Shown here piece after piece: positions 7,890 to 14,255 of a stretch of 24,650 bases of DNA. The notes below the pieces were generated by a model that had not been told where the DNA came from, ran no database searches, and was given only the letters and a program-made list of their open reading frames with translations. Made by a program: the position numbers and the translations under genes. How positions within the stretch are numbered: position 1 is the first letter of the stretch; the number at the start of each line of letters is the position of its first letter. Where the stretch lies: positions 1 through 24,650 of the forward strand of contig JBKPSV010000110.1 in NCBI GenBank assembly GCA_046735215.1. Direction: 5' to 3'. Source of the stretch: JAMXLO01 sp046735215 (GTDB lineage Bacteria > Pseudomonadota > Alphaproteobacteria > Acetobacterales > Acetobacteraceae).

Positions 7890-8462
7890 GCCCTGGCGCG
7901 GCCGCATTGCCAGCGGAAGACTGTCGAACAACGTCGGTGCCTCGCCCACCTGTGCGCCCTCGATCTGCAGCAGGCGAAGCTTCGTCATGACACCGCCGGC
8001 CGCGGAGAATCCGCCGATCTTGCCGCCGGCGGCCAGCACGCGATGGCACGGCACAATGATCGGGAACGGGTTCCGCGCCATTGCCTCGCCGACGTCCCGC
8101 GCGTCACCGGTGCCGTCGAGCCGCGCAGCGATCTCGCCGTAGCTCAGCGTGGCACCCGGTGGAATGCTGCGGGCCACGGCGTAGATCTCGCGGCGCTGCG
8201 GCGGGATGTCGCTCATATCCAGCACGACCCCAGAGAGATCGCCGCCTTCGCCGCTCAACACCCGGGTTATGCGTTCAATCGCCTGGCGGATCGGCGGCGT
8301 GGGTGCAGCTTCGTTTGCGCCTGGGTAGCGTCGCCGGAGCCGCGCCCGAGTCGCGAGCTCATCGCGCTCCGGTAGTTGCATGCCCGCAACACCGCTGGCA
8401 TTCCAGACGATCCCGCACCAGCCCATGCTCGTTTCGAACAGTGCGTAGCTCTGTGCGGTCAT
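7884..8462 (-). CDS. ogt: Methylated-DNA--protein-cysteine methyltransferase
   Basis: The 192-residue protein is an O6-alkylguanine-DNA alkyltransferase, which repairs O6-methylguanine by moving the alkyl group irreversibly to its own cysteine. The active-site PCHR is present with C139 as acceptor (IIVPCHRVLAAGGKIGGF). Before it lies the DNA-binding helix region (PPGATLSYGEIAARLDG, about 101-117). There is an N-terminal domain but no Ada-type AraC part. ATG 8462 was chosen: the frame stays open 80 codons further upstream, but that part runs antisense through the SRP RNA gene and resembles no protein. The gene is convergent with the MFS gene (six-base overlap). The product name is certain; ogt rather than another symbol is by family analogy. 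Confidence 0.9.
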   Translation of the reverse strand: MTAQSYALFETSMGWCGIVWNASGVAGMQLPERDELATRARLRRRYPGANEAAPTPPIRQAIERITRVLSGEGGDLSGVVLDMSDIPPQRREIYAVARSIPPGATLSYGEIAARLDGTGDARDVGEAMARNPFPIIVPCHRVLAAGGKIGGFSAAGGVMTKLRLLQIEGAQVGEAPTLFDSLPLAMRPRQGS

Positions 8463-8555
8463 GGCGCGGAGCCTAGCAGGGTCGCCACGCTGCCGCCTCC
8501 CGTCGATTGCTTTATGCCGAAGCAACACCGAGACGTGGCCGGAACGCCAATCGCC

Positions 8556-8584
8556 TTGTTCCCACCCGCCGGAAGCATGATATT
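8556..8584 (+). promoter_or_regulatory. Candidate sigma-70 promoter of the SRP RNA gene
   Basis: TTGTTC (8556-8561) and GATATT (8579-8584) are separated by 17 bp and each match four of six consensus bases. They sit so that transcription would begin at about 8591-8592, exactly where the SRP RNA stem begins. The placement is the main support; a stable RNA gene needs a promoter here because the neighbouring gene points away. Confidence 0.55.
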
Positions 8585-8591
8585 CAGACCC

Positions 8592-8688
8592 GGGAGGTCG
8601 GCGGCGGACGGGCACCTCGCCAACCCGGTCAGGTCCGGAAGGAAGCAGCCGCAACGAGTTTCTGCTCGGGTCGTTCGTCCGGCCTCCC
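8592..8688 (+). ncRNA. ffs: SRP RNA, small bacterial (4.5S) type
   Basis: This is the RNA of the signal recognition particle, which with Ffh targets nascent membrane proteins. The nearly invariant domain IV is present at 8627-8650, including AGGTCCGGAAGGAAGCAG with the GGAA tetraloop at 8637-8640 and the asymmetric internal loop. The ends pair as expected: GGGAGG at 8592-8597 with CCTCCC at 8683-8688, closing a roughly 97-nt hairpin. The location just upstream of dnaX is the usual alphaproteobacterial arrangement. Long frames cross it on both strands but are not genes. No terminator is evident, so some transcripts may run on into dnaX. Confidence 0.95.
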
Positions 8689-8740
8689 ACCGGTTCACCC
8701 ACTTGGAAGGGGGCCGCCGCGGCGGCTGCATCCGCCCCGC

Positions 8741-10522
8741 ATGTCCGGCCTGTTTCAGGACGAAAGCCAGCTCGACGCGCCGCCCGCCCCGGAAGGCCCG
8801 GGCCTGTTTGGCGACGCGCTCGAGCCGACGCATGCCGCTCCCTACCGGGTGCTCGCGCGCAAGTACCGTCCGACCAGCTTCAATGACCTGATCGGCCAGG
8901 AGGCGATGGTGCGCATCCTGCGCAATGCCTTCGCGACCGGCCGGGTCGCGCATGCCTTCATGCTGACCGGCGTGCGCGGCGTGGGGAAGACCACCACCGC
9001 CCGCATCATCGCCCGCGCGCTGAACTGCACCGGCCCGGACGGCAAGGGGGAGGCCACCGCCGATCCTTGCGGCGCCTGCCCAGACTGCGTCGCCATTCTT
9101 GCCGATCGCCATCCCGACGTGGTGGAGATGGATGCCGCCAGCCGCACCGGCGTCGACGATGTGCGCGAGATCATCGAGGCGACACGCTTCCGCCCGATGC
9201 AGGCGCGCACCAAGGTGTTCGTGATCGACGAAGTTCACATGCTGTCGCGCAACGCCTTCAACGCGCTGCTGAAGACGCTGGAGGAGCCGCCGCCGCACGT
9301 GAAGTTCGTGTTCGCCACCACTGAGCTTCGGAAGGTGCCGGTTACGGTGCTGTCGCGCTGCCAGCGCTTCGACCTCCGGCGGGTTCGCATGGCCGAGCTG
9401 TCGGCGCATTTCGCGCGCATCGCTAGGAATGAGGCGGTGTCGGTGGAGCCCGCCGCGCTGGACCTGATCGCGCGTGCTGCCGATGGTTCGGTGCGCGACG
9501 GGCTTTCGCTGCTCGACCAGGCGATCGCCCAGGCGGATGGCGCCGTCACCGAGGCCGCGGTCACCAACATGCTGGGTCTGGCGGATCGCGGCATGGTGTT
9601 CGACCTGATGGATGCTGTGATGTCCGGCCAGCCGCGCCAGGCCTTGCAGATCACCGAGCTGGCGTACGAGCGCGGCGCCGATCTGGGCATGATGCTGCAG
9701 GACCTGCTGGAGCTGACCCACACGGTGACGCGGCTCAAGTCGGTGCCGGCGCTGCGCGACAGCCAGGATCTGCCGGAGGCGGAGCGCACCCGCGGTGCCG
9801 CCCTGGCGGACCGCCTTTCCGTGCCCGTCCTGGCCCGCGCCTGGCAGATGCTGCTGAAGGGCGTGGGCGAGGTGGAGGCCGCACCGGACCGCCGCGCCGC
9901 TGCCGAGATGGTGCTGATCCGGCTTTGCCACGTGTCGGACCTGCCGCCACCGGGCGATCTGGTTCGGCGGCTCAGTGGTGGGGGTGCACAGGCCGCGGGC
10001 GGCCCGGGTCCGCTCCCGTCGGGCGGAGGCGCGCGGGCCGTGGCTGGCGGCGCACCGATTGCAGCAGCGCAAGCCGCGCAGATCGTCCCCCGACTTGCCA
10101 GCTTTCGGGACGTTGCTGCGCTGGTCGCCGATAAGCGCGAGGCAATGTTGCACGCGCACCTGATCCATTCGGTGCACCTGGTTCGCTTCGCCCCTCCGGT
10201 GATCGAGCTGCGCCCTCAGCCGGAGGCGCCCAAGGATCTGGCCGCACGCCTCGGCACTCTGCTGACCGAGGCAACCGGCACCCGCTGGACCATTGCGCTT
10301 TCCACAGCAGAGGGTGAGGCGACGATCGCGGAACAGGGAAGCGCGGCTGATACGGCCCGGCGGGTGGCGGCCGCCGACCACCCGCTGGTGCGCGCCATCA
10401 TGGACGCGTTTCCCGGCGCTCGCATCGATACGGTGCACGACACCTCGGTCGATGACTACGGGTTGCCTGCCGCCGAAGTGCCGGAAGTCGAAACCTCCGA
10501 TGAGATGGAGCTGGACGAATGA
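8741..10522 (+). CDS. dnaX: DNA polymerase III subunit tau/gamma
   Basis: The 593-residue clamp-loader subunit uses ATP to place the beta clamp on DNA and ties the loader to the polymerase. The AAA+ core begins at YRVLARKYRPTSFNDLIGQE (about 35-54). Walker A is GVRGVGKTT (77-85); the zinc cysteines are C96, C110, C113 and C116; Walker B is VFVIDEVHML (159-168), followed by sensor 1 in FATTELRKVP and the SRC arginine finger. A low-complexity Gly/Ala/Pro linker leads to a tau-like C-terminal domain ending in DDYGLPAAEVPEVET. The start is ATG 8741 (MSGLFQDE); the frame is open further upstream, but that part is the SRP RNA gene. No obvious slippery A-run for a gamma frameshift was seen. It overlaps ybaB by an ATGA junction. 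Confidence 0.96.
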   Translation: MSGLFQDESQLDAPPAPEGPGLFGDALEPTHAAPYRVLARKYRPTSFNDLIGQEAMVRILRNAFATGRVAHAFMLTGVRGVGKTTTARIIARALNCTGPDGKGEATADPCGACPDCVAILADRHPDVVEMDAASRTGVDDVREIIEATRFRPMQARTKVFVIDEVHMLSRNAFNALLKTLEEPPPHVKFVFATTELRKVPVTVLSRCQRFDLRRVRMAELSAHFARIARNEAVSVEPAALDLIARAADGSVRDGLSLLDQAIAQADGAVTEAAVTNMLGLADRGMVFDLMDAVMSGQPRQALQITELAYERGADLGMMLQDLLELTHTVTRLKSVPALRDSQDLPEAERTRGAALADRLSVPVLARAWQMLLKGVGEVEAAPDRRAAAEMVLIRLCHVSDLPPPGDLVRRLSGGGAQAAGGPGPLPSGGGARAVAGGAPIAAAQAAQIVPRLASFRDVAALVADKREAMLHAHLIHSVHLVRFAPPVIELRPQPEAPKDLAARLGTLLTEATGTRWTIALSTAEGEATIAEQGSAADTARRVAAADHPLVRAIMDAFPGARIDTVHDTSVDDYGLPAAEVPEVETSDEMELDE

Positions 10523-10842
10523 AGAACCTGTCCGGGCTGATGAAGCAGGCCCAGCAGATGCAGGAAAAGATGCAGGAGATGCAGTCGCGGCTGGAGAGCA
10601 TGGAGGTGCAGGGCGAAGCTGGTGCCGGCCTCGTCACCGTGACCATGAGCGGCAAGGGCGACCTGCGGCAGGTCAAGATCGATCCGAAGGTGATCGATCC
10701 CGGCGATGCCGAGATGCTGCAGGACCTGATCGTCGCCGCGCACGCCAATGCCCGGCAGAAGGTAGAGGCCGCCACCGCTGCCGAGATGCAGAAGGTCACC
10801 GGCGGCATGCAACTGCCGCCGGGAATGAAGCTGCCGTTCTAG
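10519..10842 (+). CDS. ybaB: YbaB/EbfC family nucleoid-associated protein
   Basis: The 107-residue protein is full length for YbaB/EbfC, a small dimeric DNA-binding protein that sits between dnaX and recR in many bacteria. It begins with MKNLSGLMKQAQQMQEKMQE, the amphipathic helix typical of the family, followed by GLVTVTMSGKGDLRQVKIDP, the conserved beta-sheet core, and a Met/Pro-rich tail (GGMQLPPGMKLPF). Its ATG overlaps the dnaX stop, so it is likely coupled to it. It is in the same reading frame as recR, separated only by one TAG and nine bases. Confidence 0.95.
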   Translation: MKNLSGLMKQAQQMQEKMQEMQSRLESMEVQGEAGAGLVTVTMSGKGDLRQVKIDPKVIDPGDAEMLQDLIVAAHANARQKVEAATAAEMQKVTGGMQLPPGMKLPF

Positions 10843-10851
10843 TCCCCGGCG

Positions 10852-11445
10852 TTGGGCGGTCCGGAAATCGAGCGCCTGATCGGGCTGCTTGCGAAGCTGC
10901 CTGGCATGGGGCCTCGCAGCGCGCGGCGCGCGGCTCTGAAGATGCTGCAACAGCCGGAGACGCGAATGCTGCCTCTGGCGACGGCGCTTGCCGATGCGGT
11001 GCGGGCGGTGAAGTCGTGCAGCGAATGCGGCAACCTAGACAGCCAGGACCCGTGTGCGATCTGCAGTGACCCGCGGCGCGAGCGGTTGTCGATCTGCGTC
11101 GTGGAGGGCGTGGGCGACCTGTGGGCGCTGGAGCGCGCCTCGGTGTTCCATGGTCTCTATCACGTGCTGGGAGGCACGCTGTCCGCGCTGTCCGGCGTGG
11201 GTCCGGAGGACCTGAACGTCAGCTCCTTGCTTACTCGTGTCGAGCAGGGTGGGGTCACCGAAGTGATCCTCGCACTTGGCGCGACAGTGGACGGCGCCAC
11301 TACGGCTCACTGGCTTACCGATCGCCTCAAGCCACTAGGTGTCACGGTGACGCGCGTCGCCCAGGGCGTGCCGATCGGCGGCGCTCTGGACGTGCTCGAC
11401 GACGGCACGCTCGCCGCTGCATTGCGGGCGCGCCGTCCGTCATAG
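10852..11445 (+). CDS. recR: Recombination mediator protein RecR
   Basis: The 197-residue protein acts in the RecF pathway, helping load RecA at gaps. Domains run in the expected order: a helix-hairpin-helix at LPGMGPRSA (16-24), a Cys4 zinc finger with C56, C59, C68 and C71, a Toprim domain with ICVVEGVGDLWALE (81-94), and a Walker B-like segment in GVTEVILALG. Length is normal. Translation must start after the ybaB stop at 10840-10842, since the frames are the same; TTG 10852 gives the family start GGPEIERLIGLLAKLPG. No strong ribosome site is seen, so coupling to ybaB is likely. It is the third gene of the dnaX operon. Confidence 0.95.
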   Translation: MGGPEIERLIGLLAKLPGMGPRSARRAALKMLQQPETRMLPLATALADAVRAVKSCSECGNLDSQDPCAICSDPRRERLSICVVEGVGDLWALERASVFHGLYHVLGGTLSALSGVGPEDLNVSSLLTRVEQGGVTEVILALGATVDGATTAHWLTDRLKPLGVTVTRVAQGVPIGGALDVLDDGTLAAALRARRPS

Positions 11446-11524
11446 TTGCACAGGCCGATGGCAGACTTTTGAGATGCCTGTTCCCGGTGCTCCGGCGTTC
11501 TGCTGTTTTTGAGGGGACAGAGCG

Positions 11525-12313
11525 GTGGGATCTACACGCAACGCATCCGGCGCTGATCGCTCGAGCGGCGGACTGCTCGGATCCATTGGCATCGGCGTGG
11601 CGGCAGGGGTGGCCGCTGCGGCTGGCATGATGTTCGGCCGCAGAGCGGTGACGACCGCCCGAATGGGTGCTGGGCATCCGCTCAAGCACCGCATGCTCGA
11701 TGTGGCGGCCGGCGTCATGCAGCCGAAATACCCGCTGGACGCGATGAGCACCTATCTCAACGGCTTCCACATGTACGCTGACGATATGGGCCGGCAGGTA
11801 GAGGCGTCGCATTTTTGCATCCACCTGCGTCACGACCTGCACCAGTGCGTCATCTTCGATCGCAATGCGGCCAACGCACGGCTGATCGGGATCGAGTACA
11901 TCGTCAATGAAGAGCGCTTCCGCAGCCTGCCGGAAGAAGAGAAGAAGCTCTGGCACAGCCACCACTACGAGGTGCGATCGGGCATCCTGGTCGCGCCGGG
12001 AATTCCGGATCTGGCCGAGCACGCCTACTTCAAGGACCTGGTGACGACATACGGCAAGACGTTCCACACCTGGCAGTACGACCGGGATGATTTCCCTTAT
12101 GGCGTCCCCCAGCTGATGATGGGGCTGACCGAGGATGGCCAGGCCAACGAGGCGCTGATCCATGACCGGGACCGCAGGCTCGGCGTTTCCACGATGCGAA
12201 AGCGGGAAAACCGGCGTGACATTCCGATGCCGGAATTGGTGCCGGGCGCCAACTCCTGGGAGAGCGGCCGGACCGTCCAGACGTGTCTGCAAGAGATGGA
12301 CGTCAAGCGCTAG
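11525..12313 (+). CDS. DUF1264 (OBAP-like) family protein
   Basis: The 262-residue protein matches DUF1264, the family of plant oil-body-associated proteins and their bacterial relatives, whose biochemical role is not settled. Diagnostic stretches are GFHMYADDMGRQVEASHFC, IHLRHDLHQCVIFD, LIGIEYIVNEERF, WHSHHYEVRSG and YGKTFHTWQYDRDD, followed by PQLMMGLTEDGQ. Many conserved His and Asp could bind a metal, but that is inference. The N-terminus has a Gly/Ala-rich hydrophobic stretch (SIGIGVAAGVAAAAGMMFG), which may be a membrane anchor or signal. The start is GTG 11525, with GAGGGG about ten bases upstream. It lies 79 bp after recR on the same strand. Confidence 0.82.
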   Translation: MGSTRNASGADRSSGGLLGSIGIGVAAGVAAAAGMMFGRRAVTTARMGAGHPLKHRMLDVAAGVMQPKYPLDAMSTYLNGFHMYADDMGRQVEASHFCIHLRHDLHQCVIFDRNAANARLIGIEYIVNEERFRSLPEEEKKLWHSHHYEVRSGILVAPGIPDLAEHAYFKDLVTTYGKTFHTWQYDRDDFPYGVPQLMMGLTEDGQANEALIHDRDRRLGVSTMRKRENRRDIPMPELVPGANSWESGRTVQTCLQEMDVKR

Positions 12314-12334
12314 CATCCGCTAGGTCGCGTGCGC

Positions 12335-12363
12335 TTGACGCGCCAGGGGCGCGTCGCCATAAC
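12335..12363 (+). promoter_or_regulatory. Candidate sigma-70 promoter of rpmB
   Basis: TTGACG (12335-12340) and CATAAC (12358-12363) are spaced by 17 bp, matching five and four of six consensus bases. Transcription would begin about 23 bases before the rpmB ATG. The site lies in the short gap after the DUF1264 stop and would give rpmB-prmC its own transcript. Confidence 0.6.
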
Positions 12364-12392
12364 CCCCCGCTTCCGATCGGACCGAGGTTTCC

Positions 12393-12698
12393 ATGTCGCG
12401 CCGCTGCGAAATCACCGGCAAGGGAGTGCTGACCGGCAATAACGTCAGCCACGCCAACAACAAGACCCGCCGCCGCTTCCTGCCCAACCTGCAGGATTCG
12501 ACCTTGTTGTCGGACGTACTCGGCGTTCCGATCCGCATGCGTCTGTCGACCCGTGCGATCCGCACGGTGGAGCAGAAGGGCGGCATCGACGCCTACCTGT
12601 TGAACACCGCCGATGGTCGACTGACGCCCGAAGCCAAGGCCTTGAAGCGTCGCGTGCTGCGCGCCCAGGCCAAGCGGGCGGCCAGTCCCGCCGCCTGA
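12393..12698 (+). CDS. rpmB: 50S ribosomal protein L28
   Basis: The 101-residue basic protein is L28 of the large ribosomal subunit. It starts MSRRCEITGKGVLTGNNVSH, the family signature, followed by NNKTRRRFLPNLQ and LSTRAIRTVEQKGGIDAYL. The length of about 100 residues is the long form usual in alphaproteobacteria. Only one of the zinc-knuckle cysteines seen in C+ L28 forms is present. ACCGAGG precedes the ATG, and a good promoter lies about 30 bases upstream. The stop overlaps the likely start of prmC, so the two are probably coupled. Confidence 0.97.
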   Translation: MSRRCEITGKGVLTGNNVSHANNKTRRRFLPNLQDSTLLSDVLGVPIRMRLSTRAIRTVEQKGGIDAYLLNTADGRLTPEAKALKRRVLRAQAKRAASPAA

Positions 12699-13540
12699 AC
12701 CGCACGATACGCGAGGCGATCGGCCTCGGCGCCGCGAGGCTGCGGCAGGCCGGTATAGATAATCCGCGACTGGAAGCACGCATGTTGCTGGCGCATGCGC
12801 AAGGCGTGCCTCAGGAGGATCTGCTGCGCGAGCTATCCGCACCGGCGCGGATGGATCTGCTCCTGCCGCTGCTTGATCGGCGGGTCGCGCGCGAACCACT
12901 GGCCCTGATCGTCGGGCATCGGGAGTTCTGGAGTCTGGATTTCGCGGTCTCGCGCGATACGCTGGTCCCTCGCCCGGAATCCGAGACGCTGATCGAGGCG
13001 GCCGTGGCACATTTTCACCATTGCCCGCCGCCTGCCACGATCCTGGACCTGGGCACCGGCACAGGCTGCCTGCTGTTGGCGGCCTTGTCGGAGTTTCCGA
13101 CGGCCTGCGGCATCGGTGTGGATCGGTCATCCGCTGCCGCCGCGCTCGCGGCCCGCAACGCAAGAGCGCTGGGGTTGGCGAAGCGGGCGGCCTTGGTCTG
13201 CGGCGACTGGGCGAGCGCATTGGATGCGCGCTTCGACCTGGTCTTGTGCAATCCGCCCTATATCGCCACATCGGAGCTGGCAGGCCTGATGCCGGACGTG
13301 GCGCACTACGAACCACACTCGGCACTGGATGGCGGGCCGGACGGCCTGGCCGCTTACCGGGTGGTGTTTCCGGACCTTGCACGATTGCTTAACCCCGACG
13401 GGATAGCGATAGTGGAATTGGGAATCGGACAGGCGGGTACAGCATCTGACCTGGCGCGCGATACTGGGTTGGCGAGCAAACTGCTGAACGATTTGGCCGG
13501 GATTGCGCGTACGATAGTGCTGCGGCGAACGCTGCCATGA
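12695..13540 (+). CDS. prmC: Peptide chain release factor N5-glutamine methyltransferase
   Basis: PrmC methylates the glutamine of the GGQ motif in release factors RF1 and RF2 using S-adenosylmethionine. The SAM loop is LDLGTGTGCLLLA and the substrate-binding NPPY is in LVLCNPPYIAT (about 186-189). The first ATG in frame is 12782, but the 29 codons before it read TIREAIGLGAARLRQAGIDN and RLEAR, which is the conserved N-terminal helix of PrmC. The frame therefore begins upstream. The only start-like codon is CTG 12695, whose TG is shared with the rpmB stop TGA; one base change would make it ATGA. With this start the length is 281 residues, close to E. coli PrmC. If CTG is not used, ATG 12782 gives a 252-residue form lacking that helix. 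The usual neighbour prfA is absent; DUF4167 follows, as is common. Confidence 0.9.
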   Translation: MNRTIREAIGLGAARLRQAGIDNPRLEARMLLAHAQGVPQEDLLRELSAPARMDLLLPLLDRRVAREPLALIVGHREFWSLDFAVSRDTLVPRPESETLIEAAVAHFHHCPPPATILDLGTGTGCLLLAALSEFPTACGIGVDRSSAAAALAARNARALGLAKRAALVCGDWASALDARFDLVLCNPPYIATSELAGLMPDVAHYEPHSALDGGPDGLAAYRVVFPDLARLLNPDGIAIVELGIGQAGTASDLARDTGLASKLLNDLAGIARTIVLRRTLP

Positions 13541-13542
13541 AA

Positions 13543-13573
13543 AAACCGTTTGGCAGGGCGCGCCGGCCGGTTT
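13543..13573. terminator. Weak terminator-like hairpin after prmC
   Basis: AAACCG (13543-13548) pairs with CGGTTT (13568-13573), and an inner GGC/GCC pair extends the stem with a bulge. The A-run before and three Ts after give a weak two-way terminator look. There is no long T-tract, so efficiency would be modest. Confidence 0.3.
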
Positions 13574-13622
13574 AGCTTCCGGGTCGGCAGGGTCAGCCGC
13601 ACAGCGGCTTGCCCGAGGCATC

Positions 13623-13648
13623 CCGGTCTCAGACTCCGGTCTCAGACA
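13623..13648. repeat. 13-bp tandem direct repeat upstream of the DUF4167 gene
   Basis: CCGGTCTCAGACT (13623-13635) is followed directly by CCGGTCTCAGACA (13636-13648), identical in 12 of 13 positions. It lies in the 236-bp gap between prmC and the DUF4167 gene, about 130 bases before that start codon. It could be a binding site or a replication-slippage duplication. Confidence 0.6.
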
Positions 13649-13776
13649 GGGGTACTCGCCGGAACCAATGCCGATGGATTGATGCCTGGCCGAGGGGGCA
13701 CTCCCCGGGACGCCTTTGAGGAGTCTCGCGTCCCAGCACCCAGAGGCCGCAGAAGAGAAGGCTGGACAGCGACAAT

Positions 13777-14250
13777 ATGAACATGAAGCGCATGCGTGGA
13801 CGTGGCCATCGGTCAGGTGGCGGCGGAGGTGGCGGTGGCGGACTGCGCCATCACGGCGGGGGCAGCAGCGCCAACGGCGGCATTCCGCTGAACCGCAACC
13901 ATGTGTTCGACAGCAGCGGCCCCGATCTCCGCATTCGCGGAACGGCGCAGCAGCTGTTCGAGAAATACCTTCAACTCGGCCGCGACGCGACCAGCGGCGG
14001 CGATCGAGTGATGGCGGAAGGCTACTTCCAGCACGCCGAGCACTATTTCCGCATCCTGAATGCGATGAACCAGGCGGCTCAGCAGAACCAGCAGAGCGGA
14101 CAGCAGCACACCGGCCCGCGTCGTCAATACAACGGAGAAGAGGGCCAGGCGCCGGCCGAACCCGAGGAGGCGGAGGCCCGCCCGCCCGGCACCGGCGATC
14201 AGCCCGAAGCGCGCGAAATCCCGATCGCTGCTGCTCCCCCAGAAGCCTGA
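13777..14250 (+). CDS. DUF4167 domain-containing protein
   Basis: The 157-residue protein carries the alphaproteobacterial DUF4167 domain. The basic start (MNMKRMRGRGHRSG) and a run of nine glycines lead to HVFDSSGPDLRIRGTAQQLF (about 46-65) and EKYLQLGRDA, then GDRVMAEGYFQHAEHYFRIL, which is the conserved core. The tail is Gln/Pro/Glu-rich and probably disordered. RNA-binding roles have been suggested from the composition, but no function is shown by the sequence. The gene follows prmC, as in many relatives, and is convergent with dinB; only five bases separate their stops. A palindrome just past its stop may end transcription. Confidence 0.9.
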   Translation: MNMKRMRGRGHRSGGGGGGGGGLRHHGGGSSANGGIPLNRNHVFDSSGPDLRIRGTAQQLFEKYLQLGRDATSGGDRVMAEGYFQHAEHYFRILNAMNQAAQQNQQSGQQHTGPRRQYNGEEGQAPAEPEEAEARPPGTGDQPEAREIPIAAAPPEA

Positions 14251-14255
14251 CGCTC

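Noticed and set aside
8507..8525. TTGCTT/AAGCAA hairpin just upstream of the SRP RNA promoter
   Set aside because: A six-base stem with a seven-base loop and no other support is expected by chance at this length.
9960..10080. Programmed frameshift for a DnaX gamma form at the GGTGGGGGTG segment
   Set aside because: There is no slippery A-run or clear stem-loop, and the frame continues normally to a tau-like C-terminus.
8459..10438. Minus-strand open frame of 659 codons opposite dnaX
   Set aside because: Composition is shadow-like and it is covered by dnaX with all its motifs in the other direction.
13537..13575. 12-codon ORF overlapping the prmC stop (ATGA)
   Set aside because: It is too short to support and lies inside a terminator-like hairpin.
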